Shown: positions 50,158-59,724, counted from the stretch's first letter. The stretch: 64,000 bases of DNA from 'Nostoc azollae' 0708 (GCF_000196515.1 NC_014248.1:3848001-3912000), one strand, 5' to 3'. Made by a program: numbers and translations. The notes: generated from the letters alone by a model not told the origin.

Positions 50158-50830
50158 GATATGTCTACTGGTCTGACAGGAATCAAAGTTATCCAAGGGA
50201 TAATTGCAGGAGAAAGAAACCCAAAGGTTTTGCCTACCTATCGAGATCGGCGTGTTAAAAGTGTCGAAAATTTTGTCTCTTGGCTAGGTTTATGTCCTGG
50301 TAGTCGTAATTTAGTGGTGGTAAAGTTCTTACTCCCTTCCCAGTATGAAATTAGGGGTGTGGGATTCCACATTACGCAGAAGCATTATCCCTCTACCCTA
50401 TTACTATGACCTTATTCTTTTAGTGGGAAGGGAGTACTTCTAAAACCCGTCAAGTTGTGAGGCAGCGCAGTCTTCGGGAGGCAGTCCGGAAGGGTGCGAC
50501 TGCTGAACCTGAAGGGTTAATCCTGCTGTCACTGCTTTTCCGGTTGCAGTTCTTTCCCAATCTGCTATTGGCGCTTTCTGTAGTCGTCAAAAAGCTCAAC
50601 TTGGCGCTCCCAAGGCGATAACTGCTACTGCTCATAAATTAGCTCGTCTTTTTTATTACCTGTAGTCTACTAGTGAGGTTTATCAATAGCTTAGTACTGA
50701 TTATTAGGAACAGAAGCATAAGGAGCGTATGATTCATAACCTCAAGAAATCTGCTTACAAACTTGGTTGCCATGTATGTATATCGTTAACCCTACAGCAC
50801 AAGAAGTTTCTTAGAAGAAATCCCGGCTAA
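50158..50830 (+). pseudogene. IS110-family transposase remnant
   Basis: Plus-strand fragments: LTGIKVIQGIIAGERNPKVL then PTYRDRRVKS, an internal deletion, FVSWLGLCPGSRN, then after a 103-bp insertion SKTRQVVRQRSS-like, and AIGAFCSRQKAQLGAPKAIT then ATAHKLARLFYYL, and a tail HNLKKSAYKLG. These are the C-terminal transposase_20 (serine-type) signatures of IS110/IS1111 elements. Several stops and frameshifts. Nested insertion at 50332-50434. Confidence 0.75.
50332..50434. mobile_element. 103-bp MITE nested in the IS110 remnant
   Basis: Perfect 11-bp terminal inverted repeats CTCCCTTCCCA...TGGGAAGGGAG, flanked by TA (50330-50331 and 50435-50436). Taking it out with one TA restores the expected KVLTSKTR reading (AAAGTTCTTACTTCTAAAAC). 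TA target and short size fit the IS630/Tc1-mariner type. Confidence 0.85.
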
Positions 50831-50970
50831 ACAGATAATTTTCCTTAACTGAACCCTATTGACCTAAAACCATCTTTTTGCAAGGCATCTGAAGTTTCTC
50901 AAAAAAATTTTTCTTAAGCCCTTGCCAAATCTAAAACCTGCTGCTAATATTTTAAAAAGTGGGACAAAAC

Positions 50971-51056
50971 GGGTCGGTGTCCGAGTGGTTAATGGAGACG
51001 GACTGTAAATCCGTTGGTTTACGCCTACGCTGGTTCAAATCCAGCCCGGCCCACCA
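50971..51056 (+). tRNA. trnY: tRNA-Tyr (GTA)
   Basis: Acceptor GGGTCGG pairs with CCGGCCC. Anticodon loop CTGTAAA with GTA at 51005-51007 reads UAC/UAU. Long variable arm as in bacterial tRNA-Tyr, T arm GCTGG TTCAAAT CCAGC. CCA is encoded (51054-51056). Confidence 0.96.
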
Positions 51057-51144
51057 CTTCTAGAGATGTGAGTTACAATAGCTGAGTGCCGAGTAAACTT
51101 ATCAGCTTTGTAACTTATAACTCAGAAACCAAATCCAGATTTAT

Positions 51145-51216
51145 GCCCGTGTGGCTCAGTGGTAGAGCACACCCTTGGTAAGGGTGAGGTCACGAGTTCA
51201 ATCCTCGTCACGGGCT
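51145..51216 (+). tRNA. trnT: tRNA-Thr (GGT)
   Basis: Acceptor GCCCGTG pairs with CACGGGC. D arm GGCTCAGTGGTAGAGC, anticodon loop CTTGGTAAG with GGT, T arm ACGAG TTCAATC CTCGT. 72 nt; CCA not encoded. About 90 bp after tRNA-Tyr, probably one transcript. Confidence 0.96.
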
Positions 51217-51727
51217 TTCTGATGTAAAGTGTTGCTATGACAGGCTTGTGGAGGTTCTAGGCTGATTATAGAAATACTCTTGTATGTACTTGCTTAACGG
51301 CTAAATGATACCAATTTTGTACCATTGGAGGAAGATAGAGATTTTAATTAATAAGTTTTCATTTTGCGCTCGCCTGGTTATTTTGAGATTTTGCTTATAG
51401 TCCATGAGGTGGTCGGTCTGTGTGGGTAGGTGAAACTTAAAACGTACTATTCGCTGCCCCGTTGCAGTCAGCATTCATGTAGAAATTATTTGCTGTACGA
51501 TACAAGTCTCGCTGAACATTGTGAAAAAGGTAGTCCAGTAATTATTGTTGGTGCAACTGGGAAGTTTAAGAAACGCTTGGAAAACTTGGGAGTTTTAAGG
51601 TTTAACCAGATCAAACCTCATTTGTTTCTGATTTTGATAATCGCTTTACCAAGCTTTGAGATTAAAACTCAAGCAAGGTCGAAAGACATGGAGAACCCTT
51701 ATATTTAAACTACAAAAGGTACGCCCC
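51217..51727. other. intergenic; one doubtful frame
   Basis: No certain gene. A plus-strand frame with HCEKGSPVIIVGATGKFKKR LENLGVL (about 51519-51600) reads somewhat protein-like and may be a remnant of a small regulator, but there is no good start and the flanks are not coherent. Confidence 0.4.
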
Positions 51728-52603
51728 ATGAATCCCCGCGCTCTGCTGTTAGTAAATTATCATTCTCGCCAAGGAAAAGAAAGTCTCTTGGCTGCTATTC
51801 GTTGTTTGGAGGCGCTGGGTTTTAATGTGATTGAAGAGTTTACAGAGAATCCTGAACATTTGGGTGATGTTATTAAGCGATACCAGCAGGAAGTTGATTT
51901 GGTAATTATTGGTGGAGGAGATGGTACTCTTAATGCTGCTGTCGATGCCATAGTTGATACTCAGTTACCTTTGGGTATTTTACCTTTGGGAACTGCTAAT
52001 GATTTGGCCAGAACTTTAGGTATTCCTAATTATTTACCAGAAGCGTGTCAAATTATCGCTGGTGGACAGTTGCGACGTATTGATTTGGGTTGGGTAAATG
52101 GGAAGTATTTTTTTAATGTTGCTAGTCTGGGTTTGAGTGTAAAAATTACTCAACAATTAACTAAAGAGGTGAAACGCCATTGGGGAATATTTGCTTATGC
52201 GGCAGCTGCTTTGCAGGTAATTTGGAAATCTCGTCCTTTTAGTGCAGAAATTCGCACCAATAGCGAATCATTTCACGTTAAGACTGTACAAATTGCTGTG
52301 GGGAATGGGCGGTATTATGGTGGTGGGATGGCTGTATTTCATGATGCGTCTATAGATGACCAACGATTGGATCTTTATAGTGTAGAAATTAACCATTGGT
52401 GGCAAATCATACCGTTATTGCCTGCTATACGTCAAGGTAGACATATTCATTGGCGGAGTGTTCGGGCAATCCAAGGTCAGGAAATTGAGATTTATACTCC
52501 TAGACCCTATCCTATTAATACAGATGGGGAAATTACTAGGTATACTCCGGCTTTGTTTCGGGTGATGCCCAGGGCTATCAGTGTTTTAGTCCCTCCTTTA
52601 TAA
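51728..52603 (+). CDS. YegS/DAGK-family lipid kinase
   Basis: 291 residues from ATG 51728 (preceded by a longer open frame that is not conserved-looking). Diacylglycerol kinase catalytic domain: ALLLVNYHSRQGKESL near the start, the nucleotide motif VIIGGGDGTLNAAVDA (about 62-77), LPLGILPLGTANDLARTLGI (about 84-103). C-terminal YegS-like beta domain with IAVGNGRYYGGGMAVFHDAS and DGEITRYTP. Such enzymes phosphorylate diacylglycerol, sphingoid bases or phosphatidylglycerol; the substrate here is not known. Probably membrane-associated. Confidence 0.92.
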   Translation: MNPRALLLVNYHSRQGKESLLAAIRCLEALGFNVIEEFTENPEHLGDVIKRYQQEVDLVIIGGGDGTLNAAVDAIVDTQLPLGILPLGTANDLARTLGIPNYLPEACQIIAGGQLRRIDLGWVNGKYFFNVASLGLSVKITQQLTKEVKRHWGIFAYAAAALQVIWKSRPFSAEIRTNSESFHVKTVQIAVGNGRYYGGGMAVFHDASIDDQRLDLYSVEINHWWQIIPLLPAIRQGRHIHWRSVRAIQGQEIEIYTPRPYPINTDGEITRYTPALFRVMPRAISVLVPPL

Positions 52604-52641
52604 TGAGTGTAATGTGGCAATTCCTATAAAGTAGCACGACA

Positions 52642-53265
52642 ATGAATTTGAGGTTTTCTCAAGATATTCAGTCTTTAGTGCAACGTTTAGCCGAACAGCC
52701 ACTAACTCTGGGCAATATTTTGGGGCAAACTTGAGAACGGAGTTTTAGTGTAGTAATTGCATTATTGGTCTTACCTTTTCTCTTCCCTATGCGCCCAGGT
52801 TTAACTGGGCCTTTTGGGGCTGCTTGCTTGCTGTTATCTGTAGAGATGCTTTTAGGCAGAAGATCGCCTTAGCTTCCTAAAAAAACCGCTAACTATCAAT
52901 TTCCTCGGACTTTTGCTCAAATCATCTTAGAAAACCTGTGTCGAGTTACTAGGGTATTGGAGAAAATCAGCTGTCTCAGCTTTAAACAAATAGCTTCTCA
53001 TCCTTTAAGCTGGCAAATCAATGGGTTTTGTATTTCTTGGTTGACAATATTACTAATTGCGCCCATTCCTTTTAGCAATCCTATGCCCACTATTGGTATT
53101 TTACTTTTGGCAGTTGCAACTATTGAATCTGATGGTTTGCTGATATGTATCGGCTATGTGATTACAGCTTTGATTACCTTGTTCTTTGGGTTTATTGGTT
53201 ATGCGCTATGGTTGGCTCCCGGGTTACTCTCTGATATAGTCAATCTACCCATATCTAGTCAATAA
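52642..53265 (+). pseudogene. ExoD-family exopolysaccharide protein, two stops
   Basis: A single frame ATG 52642 to TAA 53263 encodes LRFSQDIQSLVQRLAEQPLT LGNILGQT, TGA at 52732, then ERSFSVVIALLVLPFLFPMR PGLTGPFGAACLLL, TAG near 52870, and the remaining membrane segments (WLTILLIAPIPFSNPMPTIG; IGYVITALITLFFGFIGYAL). This is the ExoD family, linked to exopolysaccharide production. Otherwise undamaged, so inactivation appears recent. Its stop codon lies within a 59-bp perfect hairpin. Confidence 0.82.
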
Positions 53266-53300
53266 GTATAGCATACTTATTGACTAGATATGGGTAGATT
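53242..53300. repeat. 59-bp hairpin, 28-bp perfect arms
   Basis: Arms 53242-53269 and 53273-53300 are exact reverse complements (starting AATCTACCCATATCTAGTC), loop AGC. The left arm contains the last codons and stop of the exoD pseudogene. No poly-T follows, so it is not a classic terminator. Confidence 0.92.
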
Positions 53301-53889
53301 TAGATAATTATCTTTATTCAGTTGCCAGCCCTTCACATTTACGGCATTTTTGATTTGGGATTTTAGATTTGTCAGTCCCTAATTCAAAATCCACATTCCT
53401 GTGATGGTATATTTTTACAAAAAAAAATATACCATCCCCATCAGAGGCTTGCTATGATATAGCACCCAGGTTAAAAAGCTGAGGTCAATGAACAGAAAAG
53501 TTAATTTTCCATCTTCTGCTTTATCAGAGTCCTGACTTAAATCAGAAAAGTTCTATATTTTAAAGGACCTTTTTACTGACAATAATACAGAATTAAGCAA
53601 TTAAGAGTTGCTAAAATAAAACCCTCAGGTTTCAGCTGAGGGCTAAAATCTAATTAAGGTGCATCTACTATTTTTTTATCCATCTAGGATATAAGTATAT
53701 CCGGAAGGTTTCGACTAAGCAGACAGTTTTTTGTATAAAGTCGTAAAATGTTTTAATTAAACCCCCAGTTCCACCTGAGGGCGGTTAATCAATTAAGGTA
53801 TATATACTTCCCTCTGTGTGTCTGTTACATCAGGATGAATTTGAGAAAGAGGGAATAAATAAGGAATGAGGCTCATTTTGTTACTCAAG
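53301..53889. repeat. hairpin-rich intergenic region
   Basis: No gene. Holds 14-bp arms at 53403-53436 (GATGGTATATTTTT... with loop ACAAAA) and two related hairpins at 53622-53642 (CCCTCAG/CTGAGGG) and 53762-53781 (CCCCAG/CTGAGGG), each in a similar context ending AATTAAGGT. The pair looks like two copies of one short repeat, 140 bp apart. Confidence 0.75.
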
Positions 53890-55167
53890 CTATCTGGAAG
53901 CAACTTGTGGTTCTGCCCAAATTTGTGACTCTGTAACACCAAAAGTTACTGGCTGATCTCCGTCTGTGGTGACATTCACTGTCTTACCATCGCTGGCAAC
54001 TTGCACGAGAGGCCAATTTTCTTGACCTAGTTCACCAGATCGGAATAGGGCATTATCGGGCTGTTTTTTACTCCAACCTAACAATATTGCTATTTTTTCA
54101 TGCTCATCGTCAGCTTGGATGGGAGCAACTGTTTTGGCATTATTTTCCTGTCGATCCCAAATTACAGCCTGGTCTGTTACATCTGCTGTGTTAAAGATGC
54201 CTAGAAATTTGCGGGCTAAAAAGCGATCACCTTTTTGAGACCAACTGATCGGAACTAAGACCGCTATTTTCCCTTCAGCCTGAGATTGTGTTTCCGACAC
54301 AGCCTGTTTTAATAAAGGATCATTAACGTTAGCCGTTTTAGCTATTACCCGCAAACTCTTGGTTTGTCGGTCTTCTATAAACAATAAGCTAGTCACTCGG
54401 CTATTGTGCATTTCTGGGTTGACTTCCAGTTGTACACGGCTATAAACAGCATATCTACCATCAGGAGAAACCACTGGTATGCTGCGATAGTACCGCACTC
54501 CAGAATGCCCTTGACCACCAATTGCTTCTTGTGTCGTCATAATCCACTGCCAAGGAATTGGATGGGGACTACCCATGGGATCATTTGGTAAAGCATCAGC
54601 ATCCCTTGGTGGTCCATCTATAGGAACTTCTTTCATTAAGGGTGGCTGTGATTCTCTAATACTAGATGTTACTAATCCCTCATGATCGAGATTTTCACTC
54701 CCTTGAGAGTTAAGACCACCCAAAGCATGATTTTTGGCTGCTTTTAATTTTTGGATTAAACTAGTTTGGACAACAGGCGTATTTGGTAACTGAGCCTGTT
54801 TTACAAGAGGGGAATTATCAGTAACATTTATATCATCGCTTGAGTGAGAATTATTTTGTCCTATCCCAGAATTTACTAATATTTCCCTTTTTTGATTTAT
54901 AGATGTATTTGCTAGTCCAATCCCAAATTTGCCTGGCAAAGAAGTAAGTTCACCTATATCTAAATAAGATTTTCTAGCAACAATTGTTTTTTGGGATTTT
55001 GAATCCAATTCGTTCAGCCCAGAACTACTTTTTGCTGCCTGTGATTGTTTCGCTAAGGATGTGTGAACTGATACTCCTATAAAAGGAGCAACTACTATAA
55101 TAACAACAGCGTACTTAAGAAATGGTTGTACGCGGAACCATCCTGACAGCAAAAGGGATTTCAGCAT
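53890..55167 (-). CDS. exported/membrane-anchored protein, unknown
   Basis: 425 residues. One N-terminal membrane helix (about 17-37, YAVVIIVVAPFIGVSVHTSL, with a signal-like AKQ after it), a long polar low-complexity stretch to about 190, then a folded domain from about 205: PIPWQWIMTTQEAIGGQGHS, YYRSIPVVSPDGRYAVYSRV (the SPDG beta-propeller signature), LLFIEDRQTKSLRVI, ISWSQKGDRFLARKFLG, AVIWDRQ. The repeats hint at a TolB-like propeller half. I do not recognise the family. Intact; perhaps periplasmic. Confidence 0.7.
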   Translation of the reverse strand: MLKSLLLSGWFRVQPFLKYAVVIIVVAPFIGVSVHTSLAKQSQAAKSSSGLNELDSKSQKTIVARKSYLDIGELTSLPGKFGIGLANTSINQKREILVNSGIGQNNSHSSDDINVTDNSPLVKQAQLPNTPVVQTSLIQKLKAAKNHALGGLNSQGSENLDHEGLVTSSIRESQPPLMKEVPIDGPPRDADALPNDPMGSPHPIPWQWIMTTQEAIGGQGHSGVRYYRSIPVVSPDGRYAVYSRVQLEVNPEMHNSRVTSLLFIEDRQTKSLRVIAKTANVNDPLLKQAVSETQSQAEGKIAVLVPISWSQKGDRFLARKFLGIFNTADVTDQAVIWDRQENNAKTVAPIQADDEHEKIAILLGWSKKQPDNALFRSGELGQENWPLVQVASDGKTVNVTTDGDQPVTFGVTESQIWAEPQVASR

Positions 55168-56120
55168 AAGTGGACTCTCTAAGGGGCGGTTGCTATTGTG
55201 AGGATCAATGTCTATTCAGGCGACTGGGAAAAGCTATTATTATGTATAACAACAAACTAGAGGCTCTAAGGAGATAATCTCTCTAAATTTTGCATCACTT
55301 TACAAAAGTTTCAGTATCATCATTCACACCTTTACAATATTTAAAATTTGTAATTTCTCAGGAGAATCTGATCACATAAAATACTATTGTTTTTCACTCG
55401 AGTATTTTTGATGTGACTATAAATGTAAGTTCTACCTGTATTTAGCATTAACTAAAATAGCAGGTAACTCTAAAAAGGGTATAAGCTAGTTTTTAGGCAA
55501 ATTAAGAATCATGCCTAAGTCTTCAGTTTAACTGTCTTAAATGCAGTAGCACTAGCTACTGCATTTAAGACAGTTTTATCTATGAAAAATCTGCTATAAC
55601 AATGTCAACCTCGATAAAACGAAAGATTATCTTTATAAAGGCGATTTAGTCTTTGGAAAATCTAGGATGGTCATTGGACAATCAACAAATACCTCATTAT
55701 TATTTATCCTAAGGTATAAATTGCTACTTTCCTACAACCTACATAGTATAAACAATATTTATACTATGTAGGTAAGTGTGATCGCTTAACTAGAATAAAG
55801 CATAACTTTGGTATTATATGAAATAAGTAGATCCTGAACTATCCAGCCTTGAGATATAATGCAATACTTTTACTCGTAGAGAAAACGAGCAGTAATTAAA
55901 ATTAACTGACCAGCTTGCCAAAGCATTGTACTTGATCAAGAGATTTTTGTTGCACCGATAATCAATAGTTTACCACTAAATAGCTAAAATTTAATATCCT
56001 CACAGCCAAACTACACTGCGTCTTTTTCATGGATATCGTGATTTAGTCAATTTTGGGCAGTCAGTTGTCAGTGATTCGTGACGCAATTAATATTGAGTAA
56101 TGATTAATGACTAATAACTA
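55168..56120. other. 950-bp intergenic with perfect hairpins
   Basis: No gene seen. Two perfect inverted repeats: 55530-55575 (21-bp arms, loop ACTA) and 55737-55773 (16-bp arms, loop CAATA). The last bases before fmt contain short GACTAATAACTAATG-type repeats. Confidence 0.75.
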
Positions 56121-57122
56121 ATGAAAATTGTATTTTTTGGTACTCCCCAATTTGCTGTTCCCACCCTAGAAAAGTTGTTGAATCATACAGAGTTTGAGGT
56201 TTTGGGAGTTGTCACCCAACCGGATAAACGCCGAGGGCGTGGAAATAAATTAATACCTTCCTCAGTAAAAGTACTGGCTGCTGCTCACAATCTACCTGTA
56301 TGGCAATCTGAAAAAATCAAAAAAGATACTGAAACTTTAACCCAACTGCAACAACTAGCAGCAGATGTGTTTATTGTGGCTGCCTATGGACAAATTTTAT
56401 CTAAGAAAATCTTAAAGATACCGAAATTGGGCTGTATTAACGTACATGGTTCAATTTTACCCAAATATCGCGGGGCTGCTCCCATTCAATGGTGTTTATA
56501 TAACGGTGAGCAAGAAACCGGAATCACTACCATATTAATGGATGTGGGGATGGATACAGGAGATATGCTGCTAAAAGCCATAACACCAATTAACTTGCTA
56601 GATAATGCCCAGATTTTAGCGGAGAGATTAGCAACTCTTGGTGCAGATTTACTAATAGAAACTTTGTACCAGTTCGAAAAACAAGAGATTCAACCCATTC
56701 CTCAAGATAACGATGCAGCAACTTATGCATCTTTGATTCAAAAGCAAGATTACAATTTAGACTGGTCAAAGAGTGCTATTCAATTACACAATCAAATTAG
56801 AGGCTTTTATCCTAACTGCATAACGACCTTTCGCGATCAAGCACTGAAAATAACTGCTACTGTTCCTATATACTCTGCTTATATACACCAGTTGCAACTG
56901 GAACTACAAGAAAAAATACATAACATACCTGATTTGTCAACTATATCAAGTCAACCAGGGGAAGTGGTCAGTATTGTTAAGGGAATGGGAGCGATTGTAC
57001 AAACTGGTGAAGGTTTGTTGCTGTTGAGAGAAGTTCAGCTAACTGGGAAACGTCCCCAGTCAGGATGGGATTTTGTGAATGGTACTCGCTTGAATGTGCG
57101 AGAGGTTATGGGTAATTCGTAA
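56121..57122 (+). CDS. fmt: methionyl-tRNA formyltransferase
   Basis: 333 residues. Formylates the amino group of Met-tRNA(fMet) using 10-formyl-THF. Landmarks: [52 protein letters not shown], the catalytic region [20 protein letters not shown] (Asn, His), [19 protein letters not shown] with catalytic Asp, and the C-terminal OB-like domain with [14 protein letters not shown]. Normal length and intact. Confidence 0.97.
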   Translation: MKIVFFGTPQFAVPTLEKLLNHTEFEVLGVVTQPDKRRGRGNKLIPSSVKVLAAAHNLPVWQSEKIKKDTETLTQLQQLAADVFIVAAYGQILSKKILKIPKLGCINVHGSILPKYRGAAPIQWCLYNGEQETGITTILMDVGMDTGDMLLKAITPINLLDNAQILAERLATLGADLLIETLYQFEKQEIQPIPQDNDAATYASLIQKQDYNLDWSKSAIQLHNQIRGFYPNCITTFRDQALKITATVPIYSAYIHQLQLELQEKIHNIPDLSTISSQPGEVVSIVKGMGAIVQTGEGLLLLREVQLTGKRPQSGWDFVNGTRLNVREVMGNS

Positions 57123-57174
57123 TAATCACTCGGGCTCTCGTGAGAGATACGTAATTAGACAAAACTCTTATCTA

Positions 57175-57546
57175 TTACCTGTCACCTATTCCCTGATTCT
57201 CATAAAAACGGCATGACTCACAGGGTCCTTGTGGGTTGACTGCACAGCGGATAATTTCTGAATGAGCATTGTAGTCACAAGTAGCATCACCTATAACCCA
57301 GCGTCCCTGTACTAAACTTTTTTCTGATGGTCGTTGGGCTTTTTGTACGTAAATAGCGATATTATATAGATGGTAACGCCCCGATTTAAGCTGATATTTA
57401 TGACGACGCTCTAAAACTGCATAGGTTTTACCTTCCAAATCAAGATAGTTTCCTGGTTGGGGTGTCCAATCAAGCAGTAATTTACCAAGAGACTGAGGCG
57501 GGTTTGTGAGAATTACCTCAGTTGGTAAAGAGTCTGGTTCTACCAT
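57175..57546 (-). CDS. DUF6464-like cyanobacterial protein
   Basis: 123 residues: small beta-rich domain (DWTPQPGNYLDLEGKTYAVLERRHKYQL; HLYNIAIYVQKAQ) and a Cys motif at the end (DATCDY..., IIRCAVNPQGPCESCRFYEN) that could bind a metal. I recall the family as DUF6464. The last residues QGIGDR are encoded by an STRR-like sequence (CACCTATTCCCTG), as in ispE and rsmA. Intact; function unknown. Confidence 0.75.
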   Translation of the reverse strand: MVEPDSLPTEVILTNPPQSLGKLLLDWTPQPGNYLDLEGKTYAVLERRHKYQLKSGRYHLYNIAIYVQKAQRPSEKSLVQGRWVIGDATCDYNAHSEIIRCAVNPQGPCESCRFYENQGIGDR

Positions 57547-57668
57547 AAGTTTATGTTATGTGCTTTACATTATAAAAATGGTATCGTAAGAACAGACTCT
57601 AGATGAATGGATTTAACTAAAACGCTGTAATTGTCCCACTGAAATTGAGCGGATACAAAATTAGAAAC

Positions 57669-58802
57669 TTAAATTGTGGCCACAACTGCGCCGATTTGGC
57701 TAATATCATACCCACCGAGGATTTGTAATTGTGAGTGAACCAGCCGATGTCCGAGAGTACTCAGTAATTGTTGTACAGGTGGCTCTTGCATATATTCTTT
57801 CAGAATGACTAAATCATATCGTGACCGACGTAGGGGGACAAATCCTAGTCCAAAGGCAATGGCAACAGAGGCTGTACTAATACCAGCATCCACCATGTCA
57901 GATGCGATCGCCCATCCCACCTCTTGATGACTATTCATAATCCACTCAAACCCTTGCAGTGATTGGAATGGTATTTTCTCCTGTTGTAAAGTTTGCTCTA
58001 ATAGCGATCGGCTACCAGAACCCACCTCACGATTGGCGATCGCTGCACCCATCTCCACTACATCAGTGATACTTTTAATTTGCTTTGGATTCCCAGCTTG
58101 TACCATCAACCCTTCTTCCCAAACTCCGAGAGTGATGATTACTGCTTCCTTTCCCACCAGCACCTTCCGCACAAACGGAGTGTTATATTCTCCCGTTTCC
58201 ACATCATATAAATGCATCCCGGCAATATGCGTCTCACCTCTGCATAAACTGTGCAATGCCCTCATACTATTAGCAAAGTTGTATTGTACCCGAAGTTGAG
58301 GATGCCACCGTTCTGTACTTCTAGCCCAGAGGGAAATCACAGGCGAACACCCAGCAATTACAACTGTGTTATAAAGCCTGTCCATATTATCATCGAGCAG
58401 ACGGACATTCAGCTTATTGCTATCTGTCAGCCTCTCACCTTCACCATCAGCAGGAATCATATCTTGACGAAAAGCATCCTTACCAACCAATGGATAAGCT
58501 ATCCATTGACCTCCCACTCGCGCTAAACTCACTCTTAATTGTTGGAGGTTGTTAACAGGTTTGGTAAGCACCGCTTCGATTTGAGGTAAATCGTGCTCTA
58601 GCCAGAATAGTTCCTCCACTTGACAACCAAGAGCTTTAGCTAGGCGCAATGAAATCGCTACAGAAGGAGCATATAGCCCTGATTCAACACCACTAATAGT
58701 TTGACGAGTTACAGCAGCAAGATTTGCCAATTCCTGCTGGCTCATACCCAAGCGAGTTCTAATAGACTTCAAGTTATTACGGAGGTGGTTCTCCTGCTTC
58801 AT
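57669..58802 (-). CDS. XRE helix-turn-helix / periplasmic-binding-like regulator
   Basis: 377 residues. N-terminal XRE-type HTH (about 12-66: RLGMSQQELANLAAVTRQTI SGVESG) fused to a PBP-like domain (about 85-370) with VVIAGCSPVISLWARSTERW, ETHIAGMHLYDVETGEYNTP, IANREVGSGSRSLLEQTLQQ and HQEVGWAIASDMVDAGISTA. This architecture resembles molybdate-sensing and related one-component regulators; the ligand is unproven. It lies on the same strand as nifH with an unknown gene between. A remnant of a paralogue's C-terminus survives on the other side of nifH (61014-61086). Confidence 0.85.
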   Translation of the reverse strand: MKQENHLRNNLKSIRTRLGMSQQELANLAAVTRQTISGVESGLYAPSVAISLRLAKALGCQVEELFWLEHDLPQIEAVLTKPVNNLQQLRVSLARVGGQWIAYPLVGKDAFRQDMIPADGEGERLTDSNKLNVRLLDDNMDRLYNTVVIAGCSPVISLWARSTERWHPQLRVQYNFANSMRALHSLCRGETHIAGMHLYDVETGEYNTPFVRKVLVGKEAVIITLGVWEEGLMVQAGNPKQIKSITDVVEMGAAIANREVGSGSRSLLEQTLQQEKIPFQSLQGFEWIMNSHQEVGWAIASDMVDAGISTASVAIAFGLGFVPLRRSRYDLVILKEYMQEPPVQQLLSTLGHRLVHSQLQILGGYDISQIGAVVATI

Positions 58803-58891
58803 TAGCTCTATACTCTCTATTTCCAGGTTAAATGATATTTTAGAGGTTAAAATATCTCTTTGTTGCTTATATGAGCAGGAAAAGGGAAGGT

Positions 58892-59059
58892 TAGTACCGC
58901 CGTGAATTCAAAATGCTTCTTTCAGAAGAGCTACGCTAACAAGATAGTGCTTCCAGCAGGCTACGCCAACACCAACAAAATTCAAAATGTATAATGAATA
59001 CGGCGTGAGCTTTTCAGTGATTTGGAATGGTTGGTTTATTTACGCGGTAGTGTACTGGT
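58892..59059. mobile_element. 168-bp inverted-repeat element, copy 2
   Basis: Relative of 14318-14473 with the same inverted ends (TAGTACCGCCGTGAATT; reversed right end AGTACACTACCGCGTAAATA) and internal blocks, plus a small insertion (ACACCA). Fills most of the 312-bp gap between the regulator and the unknown gene 59115-59486. Confidence 0.7.
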
Positions 59060-59114
59060 GATTTAGCATAACAAGTACGGTAGAGCCATCATCTTTATCT
59101 AAAGCATTAATAAA

Positions 59115-59486
59115 TTATGTCAACCAATCTCTATCAGCAGATACTTCACTAACTCTGAATTCCCAAGGTATGCCTTTATTAATAGGAGGACAAAGACGAA
59201 TAATTGCTCTTTGGGAAAACAGCTTTAACTTTTTAGATAACTCGGGCATAGCATTAAAAATATGCCAATACATTTCTCTATCAGGACAAAGAATAATTAA
59301 AATTACAGCACGGGAGTTTGTCTTGATACACCATTGACAATTTGATAATAAAACTTGGATAATGCGATTACAATTCGCATAAAAATGTTTGCCAATCACT
59401 TCATCTAAATTTTTCAGTAACATCTCATCAAGATATGTGACTTGAGAAGGCGGTAAATCATCTGGCGCAAGGGAATGTTGATTCAT
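59115..59486 (-). CDS. unknown protein downstream of nifH
   Basis: 123 residues: MNQHSLAPDDLPPSQVTYLD EMLLKNLDEVIGKHF, then YANCNRIIQVLLSNCQWCIK, VILIILCPDREMYWHIFNAM and IIRLCPPINKGIPWEFRV. Mixed alpha/beta, soluble, five cysteines. I do not recognise it. It follows nifH by about 240 bp on the same strand and precedes the regulator, so a nitrogen-fixation-related role is possible by position only. The frame is clean. Confidence 0.6.
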   Translation of the reverse strand: MNQHSLAPDDLPPSQVTYLDEMLLKNLDEVIGKHFYANCNRIIQVLLSNCQWCIKTNSRAVILIILCPDREMYWHIFNAMPELSKKLKLFSQRAIIRLCPPINKGIPWEFRVSEVSADRDWLT

Positions 59487-59724
59487 AACAAAAAAAACTC
59501 AGAAAATAGAGTAGATAAAAGAAAATGGGGAACACAAGAGTAATTACCCATTCCCTAAAAATCAACCAATACAAACTAGGGAACACAGAGACTAAATAAT
59601 ATAGAGTTATTTATGCTTGATAACAGAGTAATTATGATGATGGATAAGGTGGACGGGAATAGCCCACCTTTCTGCTCTTAATAGAAGCTTTTACGGCTTC
59701 GTTTTTTCAGTGAAAGCAAGTGCC

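Noticed and set aside
53622-53781. CCCTCAG hairpins considered as rho-independent terminators or a two-unit CRISPR-like array
   Set aside because: No T-tract follows, only two units are present, and they are not identical.
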